A stretch of DNA of 64,000 bases, taken from contig KB906725.1 of the NCBI GenBank assembly GCA_000381565.1, positions 563,785 through 627,784 on the forward strand, read 5' to 3'. The notes below the pieces were generated by a model. It ran no database searches and was not told the origin of the DNA. It saw only the letters and a program-made list of their open reading frames with translations. Source of the stretch: Oxalobacteraceae bacterium AB_14 (GTDB lineage Bacteria; Pseudomonadota; Gammaproteobacteria; Burkholderiales; Burkholderiaceae_D). Position 1 is the first letter of the stretch. Every line of letters begins with the position of its first letter. The translations under genes and the position numbers were made by a program. Shown piece by piece: positions 24,425 to 33,620 of the stretch.

Positions 24425-25960
24425 TTGTCGCATTCTTCCTTCCGAGGCTGGCGCGGCGCCGCCACCAGTGCGGCGTTGTCGCTTTTGCTGAGTCTGATAT
24501 TGCTGAACGGGGCGCAGGCCGCGCCGTTCAGCAAGACCACCGTGCGCAGCAAGCAGAAAGCGGCGGCCGAGGCCGAACGCGCCGGCTTGCAGCAAAAGCT
24601 CAGCGCGCTCAAGAAAGACATCGGCAAGACCGAAAGCGCCAAGGACGACGCGGCCGACACGCTGGCCGAGTCCGAAAAAGCGATCTCGGACGCCAACCGC
24701 TCGCTGCGCGACCTGGCGCAGGAGCAGGGCGACACCAACACCAAATTGCAACAGCTGGCCGCCGAGCACGACAAGCTGGCGGCCACGGTCGCCCAGCAAA
24801 AGCAGCAGCTGGCCAAGCTGCTGCGCGACCAGTACGTGGCCGGCAACGAGGACCGCATCAAGCTGCTGCTGTCCGGAGACAACCCCAACCGCATCAACCG
24901 CGACCTGCAAATGATGTCCTACGTGTCGCAGGCCCAGGCGCGCCTGCTGGACGCGCTGCGCGCCAACCTGAAGGCGGTCGAGGTCAACCAGGCCGAGGCG
25001 CAGAACGCCAAGGACGAGCTGCAGGAAATCGCCGCCGAGGAAATGGAACAGAAGGCCAAGCTGGAGCAGGAGAAGTCGCGCCGCGCCAATTTGCTGGCCT
25101 CGCTGTCGAAAAAACTGGTGGCCCAGCGCAAGGAAGCCGGGAACGTCGAGCGCGACGAACAGCGCCTGACCGGCCTGGTCGACAAGCTGGGCAAACTGAT
25201 CCAGGAGCAGGCGATCGCCGCCGCCGCCGAGAAAAAACGCCAGGAACAACTGGCTGCCGCCCGCGCCAGGGCGGCAGCCGAAGCCCGTGCCAAGGCGGAA
25301 GCCGAGGCGCGCGCGCTGGCCAAGGCCAAGGCCGCCGTCGAAGCCGAGCGCCAGCGCCTGGCCAAGGCCAGCGCGGGAAAATCCGGCACCATCAAGCCGG
25401 CGCCCTCCAAACCGGCCACCGTCGACAGCGAGCCGCCGAAAGTGGCGCAACAGCCGTCGCCAAAACCGCCGGAACCGCTCAAGCCGGCGCCGCGCGAGGA
25501 CGAACCGGCCAGGCCGGCGGCCAAGGCGGCGGACATCGCGCTGGCCCCGGCGCTGCCGTCCGGCGCGCCGTTCGTCAGCCTCAAGGGCCAGCTGCGCGCC
25601 CCCGTCAGCGGCAAGATCGCCGCCAGGTTCGGCACCAAGCGCGGCGACGGCCCAAGCTGGAAGGGCGTGTTCATCCGCACCGGCGAAGGCGCCGAGATCC
25701 GCTCCGTCGCCAGCGGCAAGGTCATCTTCTCGGACTGGCTGCGCGGCTTCGGCAACATGATCATCGTCGACCACGGCGGCCAGTACTGGAGCATCTACGG
25801 CAATTGCGAGTCGCTGCTGAAACGGGTCGGCGACGTCGTCAAGCCTGGCGACTCGATCGCCAGCGCAGGTAACAGCGGCGGCAACGAGGAATCGGGGCTA
25901 TACTTTGAGCTTCGCCATCAGGGCACGGCATTCGATCCGGCTGGCTGGGTCAAGTTTTAA
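24425..25960 (+). CDS. envC: EnvC-like activator of murein amidases (degenerate LytM)
   Basis: The 511-aa protein has a signal peptide (ending NGAQA), long coiled coils over residues 30-300, a Pro/Ala linker and a C-terminal LytM-like domain. The zinc ligands of active M23 peptidases are not conserved: YGNC and LYFELRH replace the usual YxHL/HxH pattern. This matches EnvC/NlpD activators, which switch on AmiA/AmiB amidases in cell separation. The start is TTG 24425, one base after the gpmA stop; no ATG precedes the signal peptide. Confidence 0.88.
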   Translation: MSHSSFRGWRGAATSAALSLLLSLILLNGAQAAPFSKTTVRSKQKAAAEAERAGLQQKLSALKKDIGKTESAKDDAADTLAESEKAISDANRSLRDLAQEQGDTNTKLQQLAAEHDKLAATVAQQKQQLAKLLRDQYVAGNEDRIKLLLSGDNPNRINRDLQMMSYVSQAQARLLDALRANLKAVEVNQAEAQNAKDELQEIAAEEMEQKAKLEQEKSRRANLLASLSKKLVAQRKEAGNVERDEQRLTGLVDKLGKLIQEQAIAAAAEKKRQEQLAAARARAAAEARAKAEAEARALAKAKAAVEAERQRLAKASAGKSGTIKPAPSKPATVDSEPPKVAQQPSPKPPEPLKPAPREDEPARPAAKAADIALAPALPSGAPFVSLKGQLRAPVSGKIAARFGTKRGDGPSWKGVFIRTGEGAEIRSVASGKVIFSDWLRGFGNMIIVDHGGQYWSIYGNCESLLKRVGDVVKPGDSIASAGNSGGNEESGLYFELRHQGTAFDPAGWVKF

Positions 25961-25974
25961 GGTTCGCGGAAAAA

Positions 25975-27534
25975 ATGGGCAACAAAGTCAAGAGCATCGG
26001 CCTGATCGGCCTGGGGATGGTGGCCGGTGTCGCCGTCTCCTTGCAGTTTTCCGCCATCGCGCAAAAAGTCACCGGTTCGCCGCTGCCGCTCGAAGAGCTG
26101 CGCCAGTTGTCCGACGTGTTCGGCCTGATCAAGACCGACTACGTCGAAAACGTCGACGACAAGAAGCTGCTCACCGAAGCCATCTCCGGCATGGTGTCCT
26201 CGCTCGATCCGCATTCGGTCTACCTGGATAAAAAAGCCTTCCGCGAAATGCGCGAGACCGTGGCCGGCAAATTCGTCGGCATCGGCGTCGAAGTCGGCAT
26301 GGAAGACGGCTACATCAAGGTCGTCTCGCCGATCGAGGATTCGCCCGCCTTCAAGGCCGGCATCAAGACCGGCGACCTGATCACCCGCATCGACGGCACG
26401 CCGATCAAGGGCATGTCGCTGGACGAAAGCGTCAAGAAGATGCGCGGCGAGCCGCATTCCAAGGTCACCGTCACCATCAGCCGCAAGGATGAGGACAAGC
26501 CCATCGTCCTGACCATCTCGCGCGAGGAAATCCGCGTGCAGAGCGTCAAGGCCAAGATCGTCGAGCCGGGTTACGCGTGGCTGCGCATCTCGCAGTTCCA
26601 GGAGCCGACCGTCGAGGACATGGCCAAGAAGATCACCGCCCTGTACGCGCAAGACCCGCACATCAAGGGCCTGGTGCTGGACCTGCGCAACGATCCGGGC
26701 GGCGTGGTGCCGGGCGCGATCGGCGTCTCGGCCGCCTTCCTGCCCAAGGATGCGGTGATCGTCTCGACCAACGGCCAGCTGCTCGATTCCAAGCAGACCT
26801 TCTACGGCCGCAGCGAGTTCTATTCGTCCCGTCCCAAGAACGATCCGCTGGCCAAGCTGCCGGCCGCGCTCAAGGACGTGCCGATGGTGGTGCTGGTCAA
26901 CGCCGGTTCGGCCTCGGCCTCCGAGATCGTCGCCGGCGCGCTGCAGGACTACAAGCGCGCCACCATCATGGGCACGCAGACTTTCGGCAAGGGATCGGTG
27001 CAGACGCTGCGCCAGCTGACCGCCGACACCGCCGTCAAGCTGACCACGGCGCGCTACTACACGCCGCACAACCGCTCGATCCAGGCGCGCGGCATCGTGC
27101 CGGACCTGATGGTCGACGAGAGCGCCGACGGCGACGGCTTGAACAGCCTGCGCGTGCGCGAGGCCGACCTGCAAAAACACCTGAACAACGACAAGGACCC
27201 GGACGGCGACGACGCCGCCAGGAAAGCCCTGAACGCGCAGCGCGAAGAGCTGGAAGACGGCCAGGGCACGGCCTCGCTGGCGAAGAAAGCCAAGCCGGTG
27301 GAATTCGGCTCCAAGGAAGACTTCCAGCTGGCGCAGGCGATCAAGCACTTCAAGGGCTTGCCGGTCAAGCTGTCGAAAGTGGAGGCCACGCCCGCCGCCG
27401 GCGGCGAAGTCGGCGAGATCAAGTCGGACAGCAAGACCGACGCCAAGCCAACCGTCAAACCGGCCGCCAAGCCGGAATCCAAGCCCAAGGCCAGCGAAAA
27501 AAAGCCGGCCTTGAAACAGCCCGTCACCCAATAA
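25975..27534 (+). CDS. ctpA: Carboxy-terminal processing protease, S41 family
   Basis: The 519-aa protein has an N-terminal signal/anchor (IGLIGLGMVAGVAVSLQF), a PDZ domain (residues ~90-170) and the S41 catalytic core. The nucleophile Ser lies in NAGSASASEIVAGAL (around 312) and the Lys base in TFGKGSVQT (around 338). Its C-terminus is a Lys/Ala/Pro-rich tail of about 90 residues. It trims periplasmic proteins; in other species CtpA controls peptidoglycan hydrolases, which fits its position after envC. Confidence 0.93.
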   Translation: MGNKVKSIGLIGLGMVAGVAVSLQFSAIAQKVTGSPLPLEELRQLSDVFGLIKTDYVENVDDKKLLTEAISGMVSSLDPHSVYLDKKAFREMRETVAGKFVGIGVEVGMEDGYIKVVSPIEDSPAFKAGIKTGDLITRIDGTPIKGMSLDESVKKMRGEPHSKVTVTISRKDEDKPIVLTISREEIRVQSVKAKIVEPGYAWLRISQFQEPTVEDMAKKITALYAQDPHIKGLVLDLRNDPGGVVPGAIGVSAAFLPKDAVIVSTNGQLLDSKQTFYGRSEFYSSRPKNDPLAKLPAALKDVPMVVLVNAGSASASEIVAGALQDYKRATIMGTQTFGKGSVQTLRQLTADTAVKLTTARYYTPHNRSIQARGIVPDLMVDESADGDGLNSLRVREADLQKHLNNDKDPDGDDAARKALNAQREELEDGQGTASLAKKAKPVEFGSKEDFQLAQAIKHFKGLPVKLSKVEATPAAGGEVGEIKSDSKTDAKPTVKPAAKPESKPKASEKKPALKQPVTQ

Positions 27535-27562
27535 CGCCAGGCGCCGCTGCCGGTCTGAAACG

Positions 27563-28312
27563 ATGAACGACTCGCAACTGCTGCGCTATTCGCGCCATAT
27601 CCTGCTCGACGAAATCGGCATCGAAGGCCAGCAAAAGCTGCTGGCCGCGCATGCGCTGGTGATCGGCGCCGGCGGCCTCGGTTCGCCGGCCGCCATGTAC
27701 CTGGCCTCGGCCGGCGTCGGCCACATCACGCTGGTCGACAACGACACCGTCGACCTCACCAACCTGCAGCGCCAGATCGCCCACACCACCGAGCGGGTCG
27801 GCCAGTCCAAGGCCGAATCGGCGCGCATCACGCTGGCGCAGATCAATCCGGAAATCACCATCACCGCGCTCAACGAACGCGTCGACGACGCCCGCCTGGC
27901 CGAGCTGGTGGCGCAGGCCGGCGTGGTGCTCGACTGCACCGACAACTTCGCCACCCGCCACGCCGTCAACCGCGCCTGCGTCGCGCTGGGCAAGCCGCTG
28001 GTGTCGGGCGCGGTGATACGCTTCGACGGCCAGGTCAGCGTGTTCGATCCGCGCGGCGGCGCGCAACCCTGCTACTCCTGCCTGTTCCCGCAAGACCAGC
28101 AATTTGAAGACGTCGCCTGTTCCACCATGGGCGTGTTCGCGCCGCTGGTCGGCGTGGTCGGCGCCATGCAGGCGGCCGAAGCGCTCAAGCTGCTGATGGG
28201 CGTGGGCGCCTCGCTGGCCGGGCGCCTGTTGATGTTGGACGGTCTGCACATGGAGTGGACCAGCATAGGCGTGGGGCGCAACGGCGATTGCCCGGTCTGC
28301 GCAAAAAAATAA
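27563..28312 (+). CDS. moeB: MoeB/ThiF-type sulfur-carrier adenylyltransferase
   Basis: The 249-aa E1-like enzyme adenylates the C-terminus of a ubiquitin-like sulfur carrier (MoaD or ThiS). It shows the nucleotide motif GAGGLGSPAA, the acceptor-site R-x-(x)-R of NLQRQIAHT, zinc-binding CYSC and CPVC pairs, and a catalytic Cys in DVACSTMG. No rhodanese domain is attached. It lies 28 nt after ctpA. Confidence 0.9.
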   Translation: MNDSQLLRYSRHILLDEIGIEGQQKLLAAHALVIGAGGLGSPAAMYLASAGVGHITLVDNDTVDLTNLQRQIAHTTERVGQSKAESARITLAQINPEITITALNERVDDARLAELVAQAGVVLDCTDNFATRHAVNRACVALGKPLVSGAVIRFDGQVSVFDPRGGAQPCYSCLFPQDQQFEDVACSTMGVFAPLVGVVGAMQAAEALKLLMGVGASLAGRLLMLDGLHMEWTSIGVGRNGDCPVCAKK

Positions 28313-28335
28313 CACTAACCGGAAGGAGACTTACC

Positions 28336-30465
28336 TTGTTGATGAAACGACTCGCTGTATTGCCGCTGGCCTTGGCCGCGGCGTTCGCCGTGCAGACAGC
28401 CACCGCAGCCACCAGCACCAAGTACCTGATCATTTCGGAAAGCGGCAAGCAGATCGGCGAACAAGCCGTCGAGCGCCAGGACGACGGCCTGACCAAGGTG
28501 CGTTTCATCTTCAAGAACAACGGCCGTGGCCCGGAACTGACGGAGCAATTCCGCATGGGCGCCGACGGCGTGATGACCGAGTACAGCGTCAAGGGCAACT
28601 CCACCTTCGGCGCCGTGGTCGACGAGCGCTTCGAGCGCAAGGGCGACCAGGCCGTATGGAAGTCCACCTCCGAGCAGGGCACGAAGGCCGTCAGCGGCCC
28701 GGCCGGCTACCTGCCGCTGAACGGTTCCTTCGAAACCGTCTCGGCCTACATCACCGCGCTGGACGCCGCGCCCGGACACAAGATGGCGCTGCTGCCATCG
28801 GGCACGCTGTCGCAGACCGTGCTCGATACGCTGGAAGTGAACAGCGACAATGGCCAGAAACAAACCGTGCAGCTGCTGGCGCAGACCGGCGTCGGCCTGT
28901 CGCCGTCGTTTTACTGGGCCACCACCGGAACCAGGCCGCGCCTGTTCGGCGTGATCATCCCCGGCTTCGCCAACATGCTGGAAGCAGGCTGGCAGGGCGC
29001 CGCGCCGGTGCTGGCCGTGCGCCAGAAACAGGCCGAGAGCAAGATGCTGGAAGACCTGGCCGCCAGGCTGCAACACCCGCTGACCGGCCTGACCCTGGTG
29101 CGCAACGCCCGCGTGTTCGACAGCGACCGGGCCACCGTCGGCGCGCCGTCCGACATCTACCTGCTGCGCGGCCGCATCACCGCCGTGCTGCCGGCCGGCT
29201 CGCCGGTGCGCGGCGCCGACAACACCATCGACGCCGGCGGCCGCATCGTGCTGCCCGGCCTGTTCGACATGCACGGCCACGTCGACCGCTGGTCCGGCGC
29301 GCTGAACATCTCGACCGGCGTGACCAGCGTGCGCGACATGGGCAACGACAACAAGCAGCTGCAGGCGATGCTGGACGAAACCGCCGCCGGCAAGCTGCTG
29401 GCGCCGCAGGTGGTGCCGGCCGGCTTCCTGGAGGGCGAGAGCCCGTTCAGCGCCATGAACGGCTACACCATCAAGGACCTGCAGGGCGCGAAGGACGCGA
29501 TCGACTGGTACGCGGAGCACGGCTACCCGCAGCTGAAGATCTACAACTCCTTCCCGAAAGCCATCCTGAAGGACACCGTGGCCTACGCCCACAGCCGCGG
29601 CATGCGCGTGTCCGGCCACATCCCGGCCGGGCTGCGCGCGCAGCAGGCGCTGGACGCCGGCTATGACGAGATCCAGCACATCAACCAGGTGCTGCTGAAT
29701 TTCCTGGTCAAGCCGGACACGGAAACCCGCAACCTGAACCGCTTCCTGCTGCCGGCCGAGAAGGTCGCCGGCATGGACTTCAACACCAAGCCGTTCAAGG
29801 ACTTCGTCGCCGGCCTGGTGAAGAAGCAGATTTCGATCGACCCGACGCTGTCGGCGTTCGCCTTCATCCAGCAGAAGGATGGCGACGTCAATGAGCCCTA
29901 CCGCGCCTTCGCCGCCAACATGCCGCCGGACGTGGCGCGCGGCTTCGCCGTCGGCGCCATGAAGATCGAGGGCGCCGATACGCTCAAGCGTTACGAGCAG
30001 TCCTACGCCAAGATGGTGGAATTCGTCGGCATCATGTACAAGGCCGGCGTGCCCATCGTCGCCGGCACCGACGACATTCCCGGCTTCACGCTGCATTCGG
30101 AGCTGGCGCTGCTGGTCAAGGCCGGCCTGACGCCGGCCCAGGCCTTGCAAGTGGCCACCCGCAACGGCGCCCGCTACACCCGCACCAGCAACGACCGTGG
30201 CAGCATCGCCGCCGGCAAGCTGGCCGACCTGGTGCTGGTGGACGGCGATCCGACCAGGGATATCGCCGACATCCGCAAGGTGGCGGCGGTGATCACGCGC
30301 GGCTATGTCATCTATCCGCAGGAGATCGACACCGCGCTGGGCGTCGCGCCGTTCGTCAAGGCTGCGCCGCAGGTAGCGAAAGCCGCCGCCGTGGCCGATG
30401 CCGCCGGCGGCAGCAACGACGGCGCGCGCCGCCGCATCGACGCCACCGCCCATCAACGCGACTAG
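28336..30465 (+). CDS. Secreted amidohydrolase with unusual N-terminal domain
   Basis: The roughly 709-aa protein has a signal peptide (LAVLPLALAAAFAVQTATA). A 220-residue beta-rich domain of unknown family follows, then an amidohydrolase barrel from about residue 250. Metal-site motifs are visible: MHGHVDRW, SGHIPAG and AGTDDIPGF, with the product-side ARNGARYTR and GKLADLVLVDGD. The substrate is unknown; imidazolonepropionase- or prolidase-like enzymes are closest in style. GAAGGAGA at 28322 favours TTG 28336 (6-nt spacing) over ATG 28342 (12 nt); both are in frame. Confidence 0.82.
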   Translation: MLMKRLAVLPLALAAAFAVQTATAATSTKYLIISESGKQIGEQAVERQDDGLTKVRFIFKNNGRGPELTEQFRMGADGVMTEYSVKGNSTFGAVVDERFERKGDQAVWKSTSEQGTKAVSGPAGYLPLNGSFETVSAYITALDAAPGHKMALLPSGTLSQTVLDTLEVNSDNGQKQTVQLLAQTGVGLSPSFYWATTGTRPRLFGVIIPGFANMLEAGWQGAAPVLAVRQKQAESKMLEDLAARLQHPLTGLTLVRNARVFDSDRATVGAPSDIYLLRGRITAVLPAGSPVRGADNTIDAGGRIVLPGLFDMHGHVDRWSGALNISTGVTSVRDMGNDNKQLQAMLDETAAGKLLAPQVVPAGFLEGESPFSAMNGYTIKDLQGAKDAIDWYAEHGYPQLKIYNSFPKAILKDTVAYAHSRGMRVSGHIPAGLRAQQALDAGYDEIQHINQVLLNFLVKPDTETRNLNRFLLPAEKVAGMDFNTKPFKDFVAGLVKKQISIDPTLSAFAFIQQKDGDVNEPYRAFAANMPPDVARGFAVGAMKIEGADTLKRYEQSYAKMVEFVGIMYKAGVPIVAGTDDIPGFTLHSELALLVKAGLTPAQALQVATRNGARYTRTSNDRGSIAAGKLADLVLVDGDPTRDIADIRKVAAVITRGYVIYPQEIDTALGVAPFVKAAPQVAKAAAVADAAGGSNDGARRRIDATAHQRD

Positions 30466-30495
30466 GTAAAACGCGGTAAAGCCGGGCGGCCCCTC

Positions 30496-30595
30496 GTCGT
30501 TCCCGCGCAAGCGGGAATCCATAGGCAGCATCTGTGGTCGCTCAGCATGGAGGGAATTCAGGCAATGCCTGGATTCCCGCTTGCGCGGGAATGAC
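30496..30595. repeat. Intergenic palindromic repeat, copy 2
   Basis: A 100-bp element with outer arms GTCGTTCCCGCGCAAGCGGG and the inverted GCTTGCGCGGGAATGAC. It has a longer, diverged spacer than the other copies. It lies between the amidohydrolase and gspG. Confidence 0.8.
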
Positions 30596-30707
30596 GCTCA
30601 GAGGGGTTTAAGCTCTATTTAAGCCTCCCGGCGCAAAACTCGCTTTGGGGTGCCGCTGGCGCCGATTCAGCCTTATACTCTGCAATCATTTTAATTTGTC
30701 ATCGACT

Positions 30708-31154
30708 ATGAAAAAACTCTCCCTGCCCCGTCGTGCCGTCTCGCGCGGCTTTACGCTGATCGAAATCATGGTGGTGGTGGTCATCATGGGCGTGCTGGCG
30801 GCGCTGGTCGTGCCCAAGCTGCTGAGCCGCACCGGCGAGTCCAAAGTGGCCGCCGCCAAGGTCGATATCGCCACCGTCATGCAGGCGCTCAAGCTGTACA
30901 AGCTGGACAACCAGCGCTATCCGACCACCGAGCAGGGCCTGCAGGCGCTGCTGACCAAGCCGACCGCCGGCCCGTCCGCCAACGGCTGGAAAGCCGGCGG
31001 CTACCTGGAAAAAATGCCGAAAGATCCTTGGGGCAACGCCTACCAGTTCCTGTCGCCCGGCATCAAGGGCGAGGTCGATGTGTTCTCCTACGGCGCCGAC
31101 GGTGCGCCGGGCGGCACCGGCGACGACGCCGACATCGGCTCCTGGGACAACTGA
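30708..31154 (+). CDS. gspG: GspG, major pseudopilin of the type II secretion system
   Basis: The 148-aa protein has a prepilin leader cut at SRG|FTLIEIMVVVVIMG, with Glu at +5. The C-terminal calcium-binding region includes PKDPWGNAYQF and GGTGDDADIGSW. It polymerises into the pseudopilus that pushes substrates through GspD. It is the first gene of the gsp operon; ATG 30708 begins the leader. Confidence 0.96.
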   Translation: MKKLSLPRRAVSRGFTLIEIMVVVVIMGVLAALVVPKLLSRTGESKVAAAKVDIATVMQALKLYKLDNQRYPTTEQGLQALLTKPTAGPSANGWKAGGYLEKMPKDPWGNAYQFLSPGIKGEVDVFSYGADGAPGGTGDDADIGSWDN

Positions 31155-31174
31155 TCGCATAGGGATCACGGCTT

Positions 31175-31642
31175 ATGCGCGCCGCCCGCCAGCGTGGTTT
31201 CACGCTGATCGAACTGCTGGTGGTGATGGTCATCCTGGGCGTCACGCTGGGGCTGGTGTCGCTCAACGCGTTGCCGGGCCAGAAGCAATCGCTGCGTGAA
31301 GACGCGCAGCGCGTGGCGCTGCTGCTGCAACTGGCGCGCGACGAGGCCATCGTGCGCAACCGCCAGATCGCCTTCGAGGCGGGCTCGGACGGCTACCGCT
31401 TCCTGATCCGCAACGACAAGCAATGGGACGTGGCGGTGCAGGACGACCTGCTGCGCGAGCGCGAATTCAAGCACGCGCCGATCACGCTGATGCTCGACCC
31501 GCCGCCCAACGTCGCCGGCGCCGACCTGCGCATCGTCTTCGGCCGCGAGCCGGTCGACAAACCCTTCGTGCTGACCCTCAGCGCCGGCGATGCCAGCATC
31601 GCCATCCGCGCCGACGGCATCGGCCATTTCACGGTGGACTAG
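31175..31642 (+). CDS. gspH: GspH, minor pseudopilin
   Basis: The 155-aa protein has the leader cut RQRG|FTLIELLVVMVILG and the GspH-type beta domain (LLLQLARDEAIVRNRQIAFE). It is part of the tip complex of the pseudopilus. It starts 20 nt after gspG and ends immediately before the gspI ATG. Confidence 0.92.
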   Translation: MRAARQRGFTLIELLVVMVILGVTLGLVSLNALPGQKQSLREDAQRVALLLQLARDEAIVRNRQIAFEAGSDGYRFLIRNDKQWDVAVQDDLLREREFKHAPITLMLDPPPNVAGADLRIVFGREPVDKPFVLTLSAGDASIAIRADGIGHFTVD

Positions 31643-32014
31643 ATGCGCCTTCCTCGACAACGCGGCTTTACCTTGCTGGAAGTGCTGGTGGCGCTGGTGA
31701 TCGTCGGCACCGCGCTGGGCGCCTCGTTGCGCGCGGTCGGCAGCCTGACCGCCAACAGCGACGGCCTGCGCGGCGCCATGATGGCCACCTGGTCGGCCGA
31801 GAACCGGCTGGTGCAGCTGCGCCTGACGCGCCAGTTCCCTGCGGTCGGCAAGCAGACCTTCGAATGCCCGCAGGGCGACATGAAGCTGATGTGCCAGGAG
31901 GAAGTGATCGCCAGCCCGAATCCGCGCTTCCGCCGGGTCGAGGTCAGCGTCTACGACCAGGCCGCGCCGGACCGGCGCATCATCAAGCTGGTGCAACTGG
32001 TGTTGAACCAATGA
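31643..32014 (+). CDS. gspI: GspI, minor pseudopilin
   Basis: The 123-aa protein begins MRLPRQRG|FTLLEVLVALVIVG and contains TWSAENRLVQLRL, a GspI signature. It nucleates the pseudopilus tip with J and K. The stop overlaps the gspJ start (ATGA). Confidence 0.93.
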   Translation: MRLPRQRGFTLLEVLVALVIVGTALGASLRAVGSLTANSDGLRGAMMATWSAENRLVQLRLTRQFPAVGKQTFECPQGDMKLMCQEEVIASPNPRFRRVEVSVYDQAAPDRRIIKLVQLVLNQ

Positions 32015-32637
32015 CGCCGTCGATGCGCCGCGCGCGCGGCTTCACGCTGATCGAACTGCTGGTGGCGATTTCGATCCTCGCCATCGTCGCGGTGCTGGGC
32101 TGGCGCGGGCTGGACGGCATCATCCGCTCGCGCGCCGCGCTGACCGCGACGATGGAGCAGACGCGCGGCCTGCAACTGGCCTTCGCCCAGCTGCAAAGCG
32201 ATTGCGCCAACCTGGCGCCGCAGGGCCTGATCGGCACGCGCACGGTCCTGAGCGCGGAAGACGGCCGCATCACGCTGGTGCGGCTGGTGCTGGCCGAGAA
32301 CGAGGCGACGCGGGTGGAGGTGGTGTCCTACCGCGTGCGCGACGGCATGCTGACGCGGCGCGAATCGGCCGGCACGCGCGACCTGGCGCAGCTGGACGCG
32401 ATGTGGCAAGCGGCCAATAGCGACATCGATCCGGCCGCCAGCGTGGCGCTGAAATCGGGCGTGCAGCGCATGGCGATGCGCTTCTGGACCACGCAGGGCT
32501 GGGTGCAGGCGGCGGGCGCGATGCCTGCGCCGGCGCCGGCCGCCGCCAACAGCGCGCCCAGCGGCCTGGAAGTGTCGATGGTGCTCGATGGCCAGGAAGT
32601 GCCGATGACCAAATCCTTCCTGCTGGGGGCACTGTGA
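32011..32637 (+). CDS. gspJ: GspJ, minor pseudopilin
   Basis: The 208-aa protein begins with the leader RARG|FTLIELLVAISILA and contains WRGLDGIIRSR and VSYRVRDGMLTRRE, typical of GspJ. ATG 32011 overlaps the gspI stop, and its own stop overlaps the gspK GTG (GTGA). Confidence 0.93.
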   Translation: MTPSMRRARGFTLIELLVAISILAIVAVLGWRGLDGIIRSRAALTATMEQTRGLQLAFAQLQSDCANLAPQGLIGTRTVLSAEDGRITLVRLVLAENEATRVEVVSYRVRDGMLTRRESAGTRDLAQLDAMWQAANSDIDPAASVALKSGVQRMAMRFWTTQGWVQAAGAMPAPAPAAANSAPSGLEVSMVLDGQEVPMTKSFLLGAL

Positions 32638-33581
32638 AGCTGCGGCGCCAGCGCGGCGTGGCCGTGATCACGGCCTTGTTGCTGACGACGCTGGCGGTGA
32701 CCATCGTCGCCAGCCTGTTCTGGCAGCAGCAGGTGCAGGTGCGCTCGATGGAGAACCAGCGCCTGCAACTGCAGACCCGCTGGATCGTGCGCGGCGCGCT
32801 GGACCTGAGCCGGCTGGTGCTGTACCAGGACTTCCTGGATTCGCCCAATTTCACGCAGGCGGGCGGCGTCTGGGCCACGCCGCTGGAAGAAACGCGGCTG
32901 GACGACTACATCGAGCGCGAACGCGCCGAGGCGGAAAATTTCAACGCCACCCTGTCCGGCAAGATGATCGACGCGCAGTCGCGTTACAATCTTGCCAATC
33001 TGGCGGTGAAGCGTGTGATCGAGGGCACCCAGGTGAAGGTGTTGGAGCGCTTGCTGACCAATCTGCAGCTCGATCCAACGCTGGCGCAGGCGGTGGCCAC
33101 CCAGGTGGCAAACGCTCAAACGGCGCAGCCGCAGCAAGGCCAGGCGGCGCCGCAAACCACCGGCCCGCAGCCGATCGACTTGCTGCGGGTGGAGGATTTG
33201 TTGGCGGTGAGCGGCTTTACGCCGCAGACGATAGAGCGCTTGCGCGACTTCGTCACCATCCTGCCGGAACGTGGAACGGAGTTGAACGTGAATACCGTGC
33301 CGGCCGAGCTGATGTCGGCGCTGTACGAGCGGCTGTCGCTGTCGGATGCGGCAGCCATGGTGAATACGCGCAAACGGGTCTTTTACTACAACGTGGAAGC
33401 GTTTAAGGGGCAGTCACAGCTGGCGGGCCTGAAGGCGCCGGATGTACCTTTCGGCGTCAAGAGCAGCTACTTCCTGGCCTACAGCCGGGTGAGGCTGGAT
33501 CGGGCGGCGCTGGATACGCAATCCCTGATGCATCGGGAGAGGAACGGCATCACGACAGTGGTATGGATACGGGAAAACTAG
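32634..33581 (+). CDS. gspK: GspK, large minor pseudopilin
   Basis: The 315-aa protein has the leader RQRG|VAVITALLLTTLAVTIVAS, without Glu at +5, which is diagnostic of GspK, the tip subunit. It carries the helical GspK domain with GKMIDAQSRYNLANL and LNVNTVPAELMSAL. The start is GTG overlapping gspJ. Confidence 0.94.
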   Translation: MKLRRQRGVAVITALLLTTLAVTIVASLFWQQQVQVRSMENQRLQLQTRWIVRGALDLSRLVLYQDFLDSPNFTQAGGVWATPLEETRLDDYIERERAEAENFNATLSGKMIDAQSRYNLANLAVKRVIEGTQVKVLERLLTNLQLDPTLAQAVATQVANAQTAQPQQGQAAPQTTGPQPIDLLRVEDLLAVSGFTPQTIERLRDFVTILPERGTELNVNTVPAELMSALYERLSLSDAAAMVNTRKRVFYYNVEAFKGQSQLAGLKAPDVPFGVKSSYFLAYSRVRLDRAALDTQSLMHRERNGITTVVWIREN

Positions 33582-33620
33582 AACAGCTATGAACGACAGC
33601 GTGAACGAAAGCGAGACCCT

